Shown here piece after piece: positions 19,001 through 26,055 of a stretch of 64,000 nucleotides of DNA. Location of the stretch: positions 496,001 through 560,000 of the forward strand of contig NZ_FRFD01000003.1 in assembly GCF_900143645.1 (NCBI RefSeq), written 5' to 3'. The position numbers were made by a program, and so were the translations under genes. How positions within the stretch are numbered: the first letter of the stretch is position 1; each line of letters starts with the position of its first letter. The notes under the pieces were generated by a model. That model saw only the letters and a program-made list of their open reading frames with translations. It was not told where the DNA came from and did no database searches. Source of the DNA: Anaerocolumna xylanovorans DSM 12503. GTDB lineage: Bacteria; Bacillota; Clostridia; Lachnospirales; Lachnospiraceae.

Positions 19001-19617
19001 TTCTTAATACCTTCCGCTATATGGAGGATGGAAGCTTTAATACAGAGGATGAAGAGGAATTTCTGCTTCCGGAAGAAGGGAAAATCGGCCTGGTTCATCC
19101 AATTGAATTAAGGGCGGAAAATATTGAAAAATGGAAAGAACAGCTTTCAGATTATGAAGTAGAGCAGCCTATTGAGCAGCTGACAAGAAAAGTATTCCCC
19201 TTAACGGAGGAAGAAAAGGAAAAGAAATCCCTGGAACGTTTCGGGGGGATGATACTTAACCCTATGTCCCTTTCAGGTAAGCTGCTTGGGATGGGATGGT
19301 ACCGTGGGTCCGTACAGGATGCGGGGGGATATTATACCTTTTACAGAGAAGATTCTCTCCTTTCCCTGGGGGTAGAGCTTCATTTTTCCGGGTCTTTTGT
19401 AGGCTATGAAACGGAGGATGTCACTGTCTATGCAGCCAGGTTCTACGATGCGGGTACGATTAAGCGAGGAAGCTATGAATATGATGAGGTAACAGAAGAA
19501 AAGGCCATAGCCCTTAATCAGGTACCGGCAAGATACTTTAGTGAAATCGTCTACCAGTTGGAAAAGGCAACGGTCTCCAGTCAGGAAAGGGATGAGAACT
19601 GGCGGCAAAAGGCATAG
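16060..19617 (+). CDS. DUF4132 domain protein (YehI/MolR-like), very large
   Basis: The TTG at 16060 is chosen as start because AGGAGG at 16047-16052 lies seven bases upstream; this gives 1185 residues. An in-frame ATG at 16000 would overlap the previous gene and has no site. The chain is mostly alpha-helical and repeat-like (HEAT-like appearance) up to about residue 950, then ends in the DUF4132 domain (about 1000-1170: LERFGGMILNPMSLSGKLLGMGWYRG, DAGGYYTFYRED, TEDVTVYAARFYD). The E. coli relative YehI (once called MolR) is encoded beside the same MoxR/VWA/SWIM partners. No enzyme motif is seen. It is the largest subunit of the set and a candidate scaffold or effector. Confidence 0.85.
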   Translation: MKNQNELQLEKMLEVLRGFGLSSDLVDTAEKYLSEGKKELLRGFPKQDLSKIKKEEQEASRQMFSGLLKRNRMEEALRLFHIVFQIGGSTSSYVFPILEIRYNFIENEFIKQIEAYQAVTLYAEGIAYEVYQLRRLTVENILKLAGNRKEVLVEAIDKWQSQYDNGKMVVYTAYFSLLKKEEPKSEEKKGILKGLADALLGKGSGYVYAPETGKYVQDFEKSVLASSGSLLSVGEAEMKEILDYIAADKDGSRSLSENAALLFQKHPMDKYLLKLLAGGINIHYDLSRRLQSFLKLCAFGNTEDTLNAVYEFMDKENGEYWNGKLKADLKLETVPYIIWCGGKKIKAALYYEIENDFEAYGKAVEQAPLEVQAELLEAIKIRYPKQYEKLSSGSESELQRKIAESILPQGNARAAVKGFLMENEAVESLYAYAKELQNQRSYYSRVGKTIEQYRKAKGCDSFYKRCMTYLSFTEMGYFFFQGFTADEGEGYRQKEIAELFQIWEETGLGVLYQLNAAEVIYEGIYTENKTASFLEHVVSVFTKYLELKEEETLKAFEMAGSTGRFIGICTLGANGKRYKDNLMKAFSDTSKLVTDRLVEIVAAHEEWEEEVLGKLKSKKSAEREAALLVLTRWEKDYKTVLEEALAAEKSKKLQDMLKSLLSLEGNIRETGPATAEAYIKEVHKGGRKKGIQWAYETPFTAVHMEEGTEVAEEYMQAILLAYYCLAVPGVNKEVLILTEPLNKKELALYVNELFDKWMEAGAEAKKKWVLYAAAIHGGSEIVYKLQHNINQWPVNARGAIAAEAVKALALNDTPSALLVVDSISRKFKFKQIKTAAMEALDFAAQQLGLTTEELADRIVPDLGFNEEMQRIFDYGERRFFVYITPALEIEIRDENDKKLKNIPSPGKKDDEAKAQAALEEFKLLKKQMKAAVANQKLRLDLALSVERKWDIAGWKNLFVKNPIMHQFAIGLIWGYYQEDKLLNTFRYMEDGSFNTEDEEEFLLPEEGKIGLVHPIELRAENIEKWKEQLSDYEVEQPIEQLTRKVFPLTEEEKEKKSLERFGGMILNPMSLSGKLLGMGWYRGSVQDAGGYYTFYREDSLLSLGVELHFSGSFVGYETEDVTVYAARFYDAGTIKRGSYEYDEVTEEKAIALNQVPARYFSEIVYQLEKATVSSQERDENWRQKA

Positions 19618-19675
19618 AAATAAAGAGATATATTAGCGCCAAAGATAAAAACGGCAGATGGGGGAAGAAAAGTAT

Positions 19676-20464
19676 ATGAAATGGTCTTTATTTAAGAAAA
19701 TCCGGAAAGATGGCAGTGAGACGGCGAAAGGTGCTGAAAACCTGAATCAGCAGAGTGAAAAAAATAACAGTGAAAGAGCGGATGAAATATTTCTGGAAAA
19801 GGTTAACGAAAGACGGCAGGAGGATCCGCTTGTGGGAGCCAAAATTGGTGCTAAGGAGCTTGTAGGCAACCTGATAAATGGCATGAAAGACTCAAAGGGC
19901 GTCCATATAGAATCCCTGATTAGCATACTTGGTTCTTTGGCGGGTTATGCCTGCCAGGCAAGTTTACGCAAAGAGTATATAGAAAACAGAGGATTACAGG
20001 AAAATCAGGTATTTGTCATATTGGAAGGTGCAAATGGAAGCAGGTATTATTTTGGGGATATGATTAATAAACCCCTTGCAGAGGATCAAATGTCGGTCTG
20101 GTCCCTGGCTGCCGGTATGGCACACCATTTAGGATGCAGCCAGTTTCCTGATCTTGATGATATTTTTAAACATGTAACCAGTACAGTAGGCCAGGACAGT
20201 TATGGTATTCCGAGAATTCCCGAGGAGCATAAGCCAGGCGATATTCCTTATGAATATGTCGCTAATTTGTGGCCTATGTTTCTTCGGACAGCAGAAAGGT
20301 ATTGTGCTTCTCCTCTTGAGTGGCCGGTTATGGGAGGTATGGCTTTACAGGAGGTTATTCAGTGGGGCAAAGATGTTCTTAATCCGCAGCTGGCACTTTC
20401 TATTGCCATGGAATGTGCCATACCCATGGCAAAAGCAGATATAAAGATCAAATTAGAGGTATAA
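19676..20464 (+). CDS. Uncharacterised protein, 262 residues
   Basis: The ATG at 19676 is preferred (GGGGGAAG about 9 bases upstream); an ATG at 19658 lacks a site. After a short basic, then polar, linker (residues 1-45), residues 50-262 look like a single globular helical domain with Trp- and Gly-rich stretches (VWSLAAGMAHHLG, SPLEWPVMGGMALQEV). No catalytic motif, signal peptide or membrane helix is visible. It follows the DUF4132 gene by 58 bases in the same direction and may be the last member of that operon. I do not recognise the family. Confidence 0.65.
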   Translation: MKWSLFKKIRKDGSETAKGAENLNQQSEKNNSERADEIFLEKVNERRQEDPLVGAKIGAKELVGNLINGMKDSKGVHIESLISILGSLAGYACQASLRKEYIENRGLQENQVFVILEGANGSRYYFGDMINKPLAEDQMSVWSLAAGMAHHLGCSQFPDLDDIFKHVTSTVGQDSYGIPRIPEEHKPGDIPYEYVANLWPMFLRTAERYCASPLEWPVMGGMALQEVIQWGKDVLNPQLALSIAMECAIPMAKADIKIKLEV

Positions 20465-20523
20465 ATAATTGTAATAACAAACTAAGCTTTGCAATAAAAT
20501 AACAGCTATAGAGAGGTAAGAAA

Positions 20524-21342
20524 ATGTTGAACCGGTTTAAGGCAAAAACGAAATATCTTATAATTATAGGTATTCTGGCATTTATAGCTGCTATGGGAAC
20601 CTTAGTTTATGCGGGTGCCATGGCACCCAGCAGACCAAAAATAAACAGCCGGAATATTAGTTCTGATAATAAGCCAATTGATAGTATGGTACTTTTAAAC
20701 AATACTTACAAAAGTAAGGGTACTTTGGAGCAATCGCCTAATGGAGAAATAACTGCAAAGATTGTGACAAAGGACGGGTTAAAATATGATACGGTTATTT
20801 TTAAAGGAAAAGACACCATAAAGGCATTAGACCTGGTGGATATTTTTTATACCAGTATTGAAAGTACCGGCTGGATTGATGATACACGTTATGCCATATG
20901 CGGGCACATTAATCCATCACTTCAGATTTACGTAGTCTTAGATGCAAGTAGAAATGAAATTATCGGTGAATATTATGGGGTAGGTTTCACCTGGAATCAA
21001 AAGAAGGATAGGCTGTATTACGTTGAAACCAGTCCGCATTTTACGGCAGAAAAGTCAAGTGATAAGATTATGGATTCAGAAGGTAATATTTATTATGTGT
21101 CAGAACCGGGAATATCCTTATCAGATAAACTTGCAGTTTCAGAGGATGAGAAAATGTTTGCTTTTTTTGTAAATGATGGCAGCAGCGAGCTTACAAGGCT
21201 TTATACTGGAAAATTGGACAATAACCAAAAGATTGAAATAAAGTCAAAAACGGATGCAGCCATTGGGGATATAAAGATAAAAGATGAAAAATCTGTAGAG
21301 ATAGAAAATAGAGTCGGTAAAACATCCATTTATATACAGTAA
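20524..21342 (+). CDS. Membrane-anchored extracellular protein of unknown function
   Basis: 272 residues. Basic residues (NRFKAKTK) followed by one hydrophobic helix (about 11-31) make an uncleaved signal anchor; the remaining 240 residues would face outward and read as alternating beta strands, with repeated short Asp/Asn-Gly turns (SPNGEITAKI, DSEGNIYYV) like a propeller or sensor-type fold. GAGAGG is 5 bases before the ATG. No lipobox and no enzyme motif. It is co-directional with its neighbours but separated by 59 and 69 bases, so operon membership is uncertain. Confidence 0.65.
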   Translation: MLNRFKAKTKYLIIIGILAFIAAMGTLVYAGAMAPSRPKINSRNISSDNKPIDSMVLLNNTYKSKGTLEQSPNGEITAKIVTKDGLKYDTVIFKGKDTIKALDLVDIFYTSIESTGWIDDTRYAICGHINPSLQIYVVLDASRNEIIGEYYGVGFTWNQKKDRLYYVETSPHFTAEKSSDKIMDSEGNIYYVSEPGISLSDKLAVSEDEKMFAFFVNDGSSELTRLYTGKLDNNQKIEIKSKTDAAIGDIKIKDEKSVEIENRVGKTSIYIQ

Positions 21343-21411
21343 AAGAGTTTAAATATGAGGGAATATATGGTATTCTATTCTTATATTACTGTAAGATGAA
21401 AGGGATTATAT

Positions 21412-22455
21412 ATGGGACTATTTGATAAGATGAAAGAGCCGGTTTTTTTAAAAGAAAGCAGTGAGGCAGAAATGCAATTAGAAAAATTGTCGGAACTGGA
21501 ACCATTATTGAATCCAGAAGGACAGGCCAAAATCAGACAGGACATAAAATGTCTTGAGTATGGTATAGCAGGAGAGAAGAATATAGCCTTTGAACTAAAA
21601 AATAGCCATATGCCGATGTATATCCTCCATGATATCTATTTAGAATGCGGTGATTTAAGCGCTCAGATTGACTATCTTGTGTTTACTAGAAAAATATGCT
21701 TTGTTATTGAATGCAAGAATCTTTACGGGGACATTGAAATCAATAATACAGGAGACTTTGTCAGAACAATAGAGATAGGCGGAAAAAAGAAGAAAGAAGG
21801 TATTTATTCTCCAATTACACAGAACCAGCGCCACTTAGAGCTTATGAAGAAAGTCAAAGTGGACAAGAAAAATAATATACTTACTAAATTTATGCTGGAG
21901 AGATATTTTGATGATTTTTATAAGTCTGTAGTTGTATTGGCAAATCCCAAAACCGTTCTTAATGCGAAGTATGCTAAAAAGGAAGTAAAAGAGAAAGTTA
22001 TACGTACAGATCAATTAGTAAGTTATATAAAGGAGATGTATAAGCAATCCAAGGAATCTGGTGAGTCGGATGAGAGGCTGCTTTCCTGGGCAAATTCCTA
22101 TTTGGAATTACATAAAGAGGTTGAAAAAAATTATATAAATAAATATGATTCGTACAAGATAGGCGAGAATCTCTTAAAACCAATCGAAGCCGAGGCTGTA
22201 ACAGAGGCAGCCGTGGCCATCTCTGCTGGTAGTATAGAAGATTCGGAAATCTTTCAGGAACTAAAAGCTTATCGTTTAATGAAAAGCCGCGAAGAGAAGA
22301 TTAAGCCATATTATATCTATAATGATAATCAGTTAAAAGATTTAATAATAAAGATGCCAAGAAAGAAGGAAGAATTAACGTCAGTAGCCGGTTTTGGAGA
22401 AGCAAAAGTGAACAAGTATGGTGACGATATTCTTAAAATCCTAGGAAAATATTAA
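21412..22455 (+). CDS. NERD nuclease-related domain protein with C-terminal HRDC domain
   Basis: 347 residues. The NERD domain (about 50-165) shows GEKNIAFELKN at its start, then the restriction-fold catalytic pattern with Asp in AQIDYLVF and Glu-x-Lys in VIECKNLYGD. The C-terminal 75 residues (about 272-347) match an HRDC domain (ELKAYRLMKSREEKIKPYYIYND...LTSVAGFGEAKVNKYGDDIL), the nucleic-acid-binding module of RecQ helicases and RNase D. NERD-HRDC proteins are thought to act on DNA, in repair or defence. It lies just after the McrBC/MoxR-VWA island, which fits a defence role, but no direct function is known. Confidence 0.87.
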   Translation: MGLFDKMKEPVFLKESSEAEMQLEKLSELEPLLNPEGQAKIRQDIKCLEYGIAGEKNIAFELKNSHMPMYILHDIYLECGDLSAQIDYLVFTRKICFVIECKNLYGDIEINNTGDFVRTIEIGGKKKKEGIYSPITQNQRHLELMKKVKVDKKNNILTKFMLERYFDDFYKSVVVLANPKTVLNAKYAKKEVKEKVIRTDQLVSYIKEMYKQSKESGESDERLLSWANSYLELHKEVEKNYINKYDSYKIGENLLKPIEAEAVTEAAVAISAGSIEDSEIFQELKAYRLMKSREEKIKPYYIYNDNQLKDLIIKMPRKKEELTSVAGFGEAKVNKYGDDILKILGKY

Positions 22456-22546
22456 GGGTTTTATTGAATGAAAACGAAATAATTCATAGCAGAGGGATAA
22501 GGTATTTTCCACTTTTAAGAATGCAGGTTTTAAACTCTGTGACTGG

Positions 22547-22585
22547 TTGACACTTTATCTTATGGGTATTATACTTATCGATAAG
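22547..22585 (+). promoter_or_regulatory. Promoter of rex-1 with a TTATCGATAA palindrome at the start site
   Basis: TTGACA (22547-22552), a 17-base spacer and TATACT (22570-22575) form a near-ideal vegetative promoter. CTTATCGATAAG (22574-22585), a 12-bp perfect palindrome, overlaps the -10 box and the expected transcription start, where a repressor would block it. Confidence 0.65.
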
Positions 22586-22615
22586 CAAATACTGATATAA
22601 ATGAGGGGTAAGCTT

Positions 22616-23251
22616 ATGAATGAATGTAATCAGCAGGTGATTACAATACAGGCATTGCAGAGAATGCCTTACTATATTCAACAGCTAAAGATACTTAAAG
22701 AGAATAAGGTTGAGACAGTTTCTGCGCCAAGAATCGCTGAACTGCTGAAGCTGAATGAAGTCCAGGTCCGTAAGGATTTTGCTGCCGTTTATACGGCAAA
22801 GGGAAAACCCAAAACCGGATTTCCTGTAACAGAGCTTCTCAATAATATGGAGGAGCTTTTGGGGTATCATAATATCAATGAAGCAGTCATTGTGGGAAGT
22901 GGTTCACTTGCCCGGGCTATTATAACAGATGAAAGCTTGCAGAATTTTGGACTTGAAATTGTAGCGGCCTTTGACTTAAATCCCGCAGATGCGGAAAGTT
23001 GTGGGGTTAAGATTCTGGCCTCGGATAAAATCAGTAATTTGTGCCGCCGAATGAAGATTCATATCGGAATTATTACCGTTCCGGCCGCTCAGGCGCAGGT
23101 TGTGTGTGATCAATTGGTAGCCGGCGGCATCCTGGCTGTCTGGAATTTTACACCGGTCCGTTTATCTGTACCGGAGTATATTCTGGTTCGGAATGAAAAT
23201 TTGGCAGCTTCTTTTGCCATATTGTCCAATCATCTAAAGAAAACCCTGTAA
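22616..23251 (+). CDS. rex: Rex-family redox-sensing repressor, paralogue 1
   Basis: 211 residues from the ATG at 22616, six bases after GAGGGGT. The N-terminal winged helix (VSAPRIAELLKLNEVQVRKDFAAV) and Rossmann core match Rex, the NAD+/NADH sensor that releases DNA when NADH is high. Two details differ from canonical Rex: the nucleotide loop reads GSGSLARAI, with Ala where the third Gly is expected, and the usual Tyr-x-Gly-Phe that follows is TDESLQNFG. These could alter or weaken NADH sensing. It lies upstream of a LysR gene and the alcohol dehydrogenase, and a second, more typical rex lies 5 kb downstream. Confidence 0.88.
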   Translation: MNECNQQVITIQALQRMPYYIQQLKILKENKVETVSAPRIAELLKLNEVQVRKDFAAVYTAKGKPKTGFPVTELLNNMEELLGYHNINEAVIVGSGSLARAIITDESLQNFGLEIVAAFDLNPADAESCGVKILASDKISNLCRRMKIHIGIITVPAAQAQVVCDQLVAGGILAVWNFTPVRLSVPEYILVRNENLAASFAILSNHLKKTL

Positions 23252-23339
23252 TAGCCGGACACAAATATACTCATGCATATCGCAAGTTTGCTTGAGGTAC
23301 TGCCTGAATATTACTTTGAATAAGAAAGTTGGAGAAGTA

Positions 23340-24278
23340 ATGAATACATTGCATTTAAAATACGCCATCGAAGTGGAGAGGACAAGCTCCATCTCACAGG
23401 CAGCAGAGAACCTGTTTATGGGGCAGCCAAGTCTAAGCAAGGCAATAAAGGAATTGGAGGATACCCTTGGTTTTACAATCTTTGAACGTACTTCCAAGGG
23501 AGTTACCCCTACAAGGAAGGGAATCAAATTTCTCTCTTATGCCAGAAATGTCCTGCACCAGATTGAGCAAATGGAGGCTTTATCAGATTCCCTGGATGCA
23601 GGTATGCAGACCTTTAACATTTCTATCCCACGGGGAAGCTACATTGCGGATGCGGTTACGAGCCTTGTGTCGGAGTTGGACCGGAACGAGGGTATGAATG
23701 TTAATGTCCAGGAAACCAATTCTGTCCAGGTAGTTAACAATATTATTGACGGGCCATTTAATCTCGGTGTTATAAGGTTTCAGACAGAATACGAGAATTA
23801 CTTCAAAGATTATCTGACAGAAAAGCAGTTAAAATTTGAAACCGTTTGGGAATTTGAATACCTGGTGCTGATGTCGGAAAAGCATCCGCTGGCAAATGCC
23901 GGTAAAGTGGATTATCAGGAATTAAGGAAGTACACAGAGATTACCCACGGCGATACGGCAATTCCGTATATTATGCCAAACAGCAGTGCAAGTGTGGAAC
24001 TGCCCTCGAAGACATCAAAGAGCATCTATGTTTATGAACGCTGCAGCCAGTATGATTTACTTTCCTCAATTCCTACTACCTACATGTGGGTTTCGCCCAT
24101 ACCGGAGAAATGGTTACAGCGTTATCAACTGGTGCAGAGGAAGTGCAAGACACTGGGAAATATTTACAAGGATGTTTTAATCTATCCGAAGGATTATAAA
24201 TTTACGGAATTGGACCGAAGGTTTGTTAATAAACTATTTGAAGCCAAAAATGATGTAACCTTTTGTGAATACAGATAA
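23340..24278 (+). CDS. LysR family transcriptional regulator
   Basis: 312 residues from the ATG at 23340 (GGAG 5-6 bases upstream); a TTG at 23292 would add 16 residues but has no site. The N-terminal winged helix is typical (MNTLHLKYAIEVERTSSISQAAENLFMGQPSLSKAIKELEDTLGFTIFERTSKGVTPT), followed by the two-lobed ligand-binding part from about residue 90. Transcribed toward the alcohol dehydrogenase, it is likely to control that gene, or itself, through the large palindrome in the 443-base gap between them. The inducer cannot be predicted. Confidence 0.9.
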   Translation: MNTLHLKYAIEVERTSSISQAAENLFMGQPSLSKAIKELEDTLGFTIFERTSKGVTPTRKGIKFLSYARNVLHQIEQMEALSDSLDAGMQTFNISIPRGSYIADAVTSLVSELDRNEGMNVNVQETNSVQVVNNIIDGPFNLGVIRFQTEYENYFKDYLTEKQLKFETVWEFEYLVLMSEKHPLANAGKVDYQELRKYTEITHGDTAIPYIMPNSSASVELPSKTSKSIYVYERCSQYDLLSSIPTTYMWVSPIPEKWLQRYQLVQRKCKTLGNIYKDVLIYPKDYKFTELDRRFVNKLFEAKNDVTFCEYR

Positions 24279-24290
24279 TGAAATGTGAAG

Positions 24291-24332
24291 AAAGAAGAGT
24301 CTTTGGGACATTCCTGAAGCTCTTCTTTTTTG
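24291..24332 (+). terminator. Terminator after the LysR gene
   Basis: AAAGAAGAG (24291-24299) pairs with CTCTTCTTT (24320-24328), with further inner pairing, and is followed by TTTT. It isolates lysR from the dehydrogenase gene. Confidence 0.8.
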
Positions 24333-24363
24333 CAGTTAGAAGCATTGGCTATATCAGTATTTG

Positions 24364-24377
24364 AATATCGATATTCC
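24364..24377. promoter_or_regulatory. GAATATCGATATTC palindrome
   Basis: A perfect 14-bp palindrome just after the lysR terminator, sharing the TATCGATA core with the rex-1 promoter and with the large inverted repeat at 24567-24604. Likely a protein-binding site; the binding protein is unknown. Confidence 0.4.
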
Positions 24378-24469
24378 GGGAGCGAATTACCGGACATAAC
24401 GAATCTGCTTAAATAGAGTACAGATTACTGTAAATCGGTCCGCATATTAGTGTTTTTTCAGTGAGAGAA

Positions 24470-24552
24470 GATACTTGTAAAAGGCATGGATACCAGCCTA
24501 GGCAGGGGTTACCCCGGTGGAAGCTATAGAAAAGCCTGGGGTCAAAGTAAGA
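24470..24552 (+). other. GC-rich structured block of unknown kind upstream of adh
   Basis: Within an AT-rich gap, about 80 bases are rich in short self-complementary pieces: CCTAGG, GGGG-TTA-CCCC and a CCAG...GCCTGGGG pairing. The piece AGGGGTTACCCCGGTGG recalls the 3' strand of some riboswitches, but the matching 5' conserved parts are absent. It may be a leader RNA element or a regulator-binding region. The remainder of the 24279-24721 gap holds the sites listed separately. Confidence 0.25.
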
Positions 24553-24566
24553 TAGGATAAAGGATT

Positions 24567-24604
24567 TTGCAATATATCGATAATGGAATATCGATATATT
24601 GCAA
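24567..24604. repeat. 38-bp inverted repeat (16-bp perfect arms) upstream of adh
   Basis: The left arm TTGCAATATATCGATA (24567-24582) is exactly repeated in inverse at 24589-24604 around a six-base loop. No T-run follows, so it is not a terminator. It lies about 120 bases before the adh start and just upstream of the -35 box, the usual place for a LysR-type activator site. Both arms contain ATATCGAT. Confidence 0.6.
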
Positions 24605-24610
24605 TTGAAT

Positions 24611-24647
24611 TTCACATTTCGAGAAAACATTGTTAAAATATAAACAA
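24611..24647 (+). promoter_or_regulatory. adh promoter with overlapping Rex operator
   Basis: TTCACA (24611-24616), 17 bases, TAAAAT (24634-24639) form the promoter. TTGTTAAAATATAAACAA (24630-24647) matches the clostridial Rex site TTGTTAAnnnnTTAACAA at all but one defined position and covers the -10 box, so Rex would repress when NADH is low and allow ethanol/alcohol formation when NADH is high. Confidence 0.75.
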
Positions 24648-24721
24648 GCAAACGGTAAGAAACGTTGCAAAAAGAAAAAATAGTTTCACATAAAATATAA
24701 TTTGAAAAGGAGATAACAGCA

Positions 24722-25897
24722 ATGGCAAGATTTACACTTCCAAGAGATCTTTATCATGGCAAGGGATGCCTTGATGCTTTAAAAACTTTAAAAGGAAAGA
24801 AAGCATTTGTAGTTGTTGGCGGCGGAAGTATGAAACGCTTCGGCTTTTTGGATAAGGTAGAGAACTACTTAAAAGAAGCCGGAATGGAAGTTCAATTATT
24901 TGAAGGCGTTGAACCCGACCCTTCCGTAGAGACAGTAATGAAGGGAGCTAAAGCAATGCAGAGCTTCCAGCCGGATTGGATTGTTTCCATTGGCGGTGGT
25001 TCTCCTATAGATGCTGCCAAGGCAATGTGGACATTTTATGAATATCCGGATACTACCTTTGAAGATCTTTGCATTCCCTTCAATTTCCCGGCTCTTCGTA
25101 CGAAAGCAAAGTTCTGTGCAATTCCTTCTACCTCCGGTACCGCTACAGAGGTAACAGCATTTTCCGTTATTACTGATTATGCAAAGGGTATCAAGTATCC
25201 ATTAGCTGACTTTAATATTACTCCGGATGTTGCTATTGTAGACCCTGAACTTGCAGAGACAATGCCTGCAAAGCTTACGGCACACACGGGTATGGATGCC
25301 ATTACTCATGCTATTGAAGCTTATGTTTCAACCCTTAACTGTGATTACACAGACCCTCTTGCTCTCCATGCAATCAAGATGGTCAGCGAAAACTTAATTA
25401 AATCCTATAACGGAGATATGGATGCCCGCGGGAAAATGCACAACGCACAATGTCTTGCCGGTATGGCATTTTCCAATGCATTACTTGGTATTGTTCATTC
25501 CATGGCACATAAGACCGGAGCAGCTTACAGCGGCGGACATATTGTTCATGGCTGTGCAAACGCAATGTATCTTCCTAAGGTTATCAAATATAATGCAAAG
25601 GATGAAACAGCAGCCGCAAGATATGCACAAATCGCTGCCTCCCTTGGATTAGAACCCAATGCAGATGCATTAATTAAGCATATCAAAGAAATGAACAAAG
25701 CTTTGAATATTCCTTCTTCTATTAAGGAGTATGAAGGCGGTATTATTGACGAAAAGGAATTCTTAGAGAAACTTCCTAAGGTTGCAGAGCTTGCAGTAGG
25801 GGATGCATGTACCGGTTCTAACCCGAGAACTATTACCCCGGAAGTTATGGAAAAATTATTATATTGCTGCTACTACGATACGGAAGTAACATTCTAG
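24722..25897 (+). CDS. Iron-containing alcohol dehydrogenase (group III)
   Basis: 391 residues, the normal length of the family. The nucleotide-binding loop SIGGGSPIDAAKAM (about residues 95-108) and the metal ligands are all visible: Asp and His in GMDAITHAIEAY, His in HSMAHKTGA and His in GGHIVHGCANA. Catalyses reversible NAD(P)H-dependent reduction of an aldehyde to an alcohol in the cytoplasm, a main route for disposing of fermentation electrons. AAAGGAG lies 8-9 bases before the ATG, and codon use (many GCA, GGT, CTT, AAG codons) suggests high expression. A Rex operator overlaps its promoter. Whether the natural substrate is acetaldehyde, butyraldehyde or another aldehyde cannot be told. 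Confidence 0.92.
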   Translation: MARFTLPRDLYHGKGCLDALKTLKGKKAFVVVGGGSMKRFGFLDKVENYLKEAGMEVQLFEGVEPDPSVETVMKGAKAMQSFQPDWIVSIGGGSPIDAAKAMWTFYEYPDTTFEDLCIPFNFPALRTKAKFCAIPSTSGTATEVTAFSVITDYAKGIKYPLADFNITPDVAIVDPELAETMPAKLTAHTGMDAITHAIEAYVSTLNCDYTDPLALHAIKMVSENLIKSYNGDMDARGKMHNAQCLAGMAFSNALLGIVHSMAHKTGAAYSGGHIVHGCANAMYLPKVIKYNAKDETAAARYAQIAASLGLEPNADALIKHIKEMNKALNIPSSIKEYEGGIIDEKEFLEKLPKVAELAVGDACTGSNPRTITPEVMEKLLYCCYYDTEVTF

Positions 25898-25931
25898 AAA
25901 CATTGCTAATTATATAGATTACATGGTTAAG

Positions 25932-25973
25932 GTGTCAAAGGTCCGCTGATATAGAAATTGGACTTTTGGCACT
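25932..25973 (+). terminator. Hairpin after adh (probable terminator or 3' stabiliser)
   Basis: GTGTCAAAGGTCC pairs with GGACTTTTGGCAC over 13 bp with two G-U pairs. No strong T-run follows. A second, weaker GC-rich hairpin (about 26000-26034, GGTCGCAG with CTGCGGTCC) follows before nfnA. Together they separate adh from the nfn genes. Confidence 0.5.
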
Positions 25974-26055
25974 CTAATCATTCTATGCAGTAAAAAGGTC
26001 GCAGCACACGCAACTTTGTGCCTGCGGTCCAAATTTTGCAGATATAGGAAAGGGC

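Noticed and set aside
24483..24520. Class I cyclic-di-GMP riboswitch
   Set aside because: Only AGGGGTTACCCCGGTGG resembles the 3' strand; the conserved GGCAAACC and GGACGCAAAGCC parts of the 5' half are absent.
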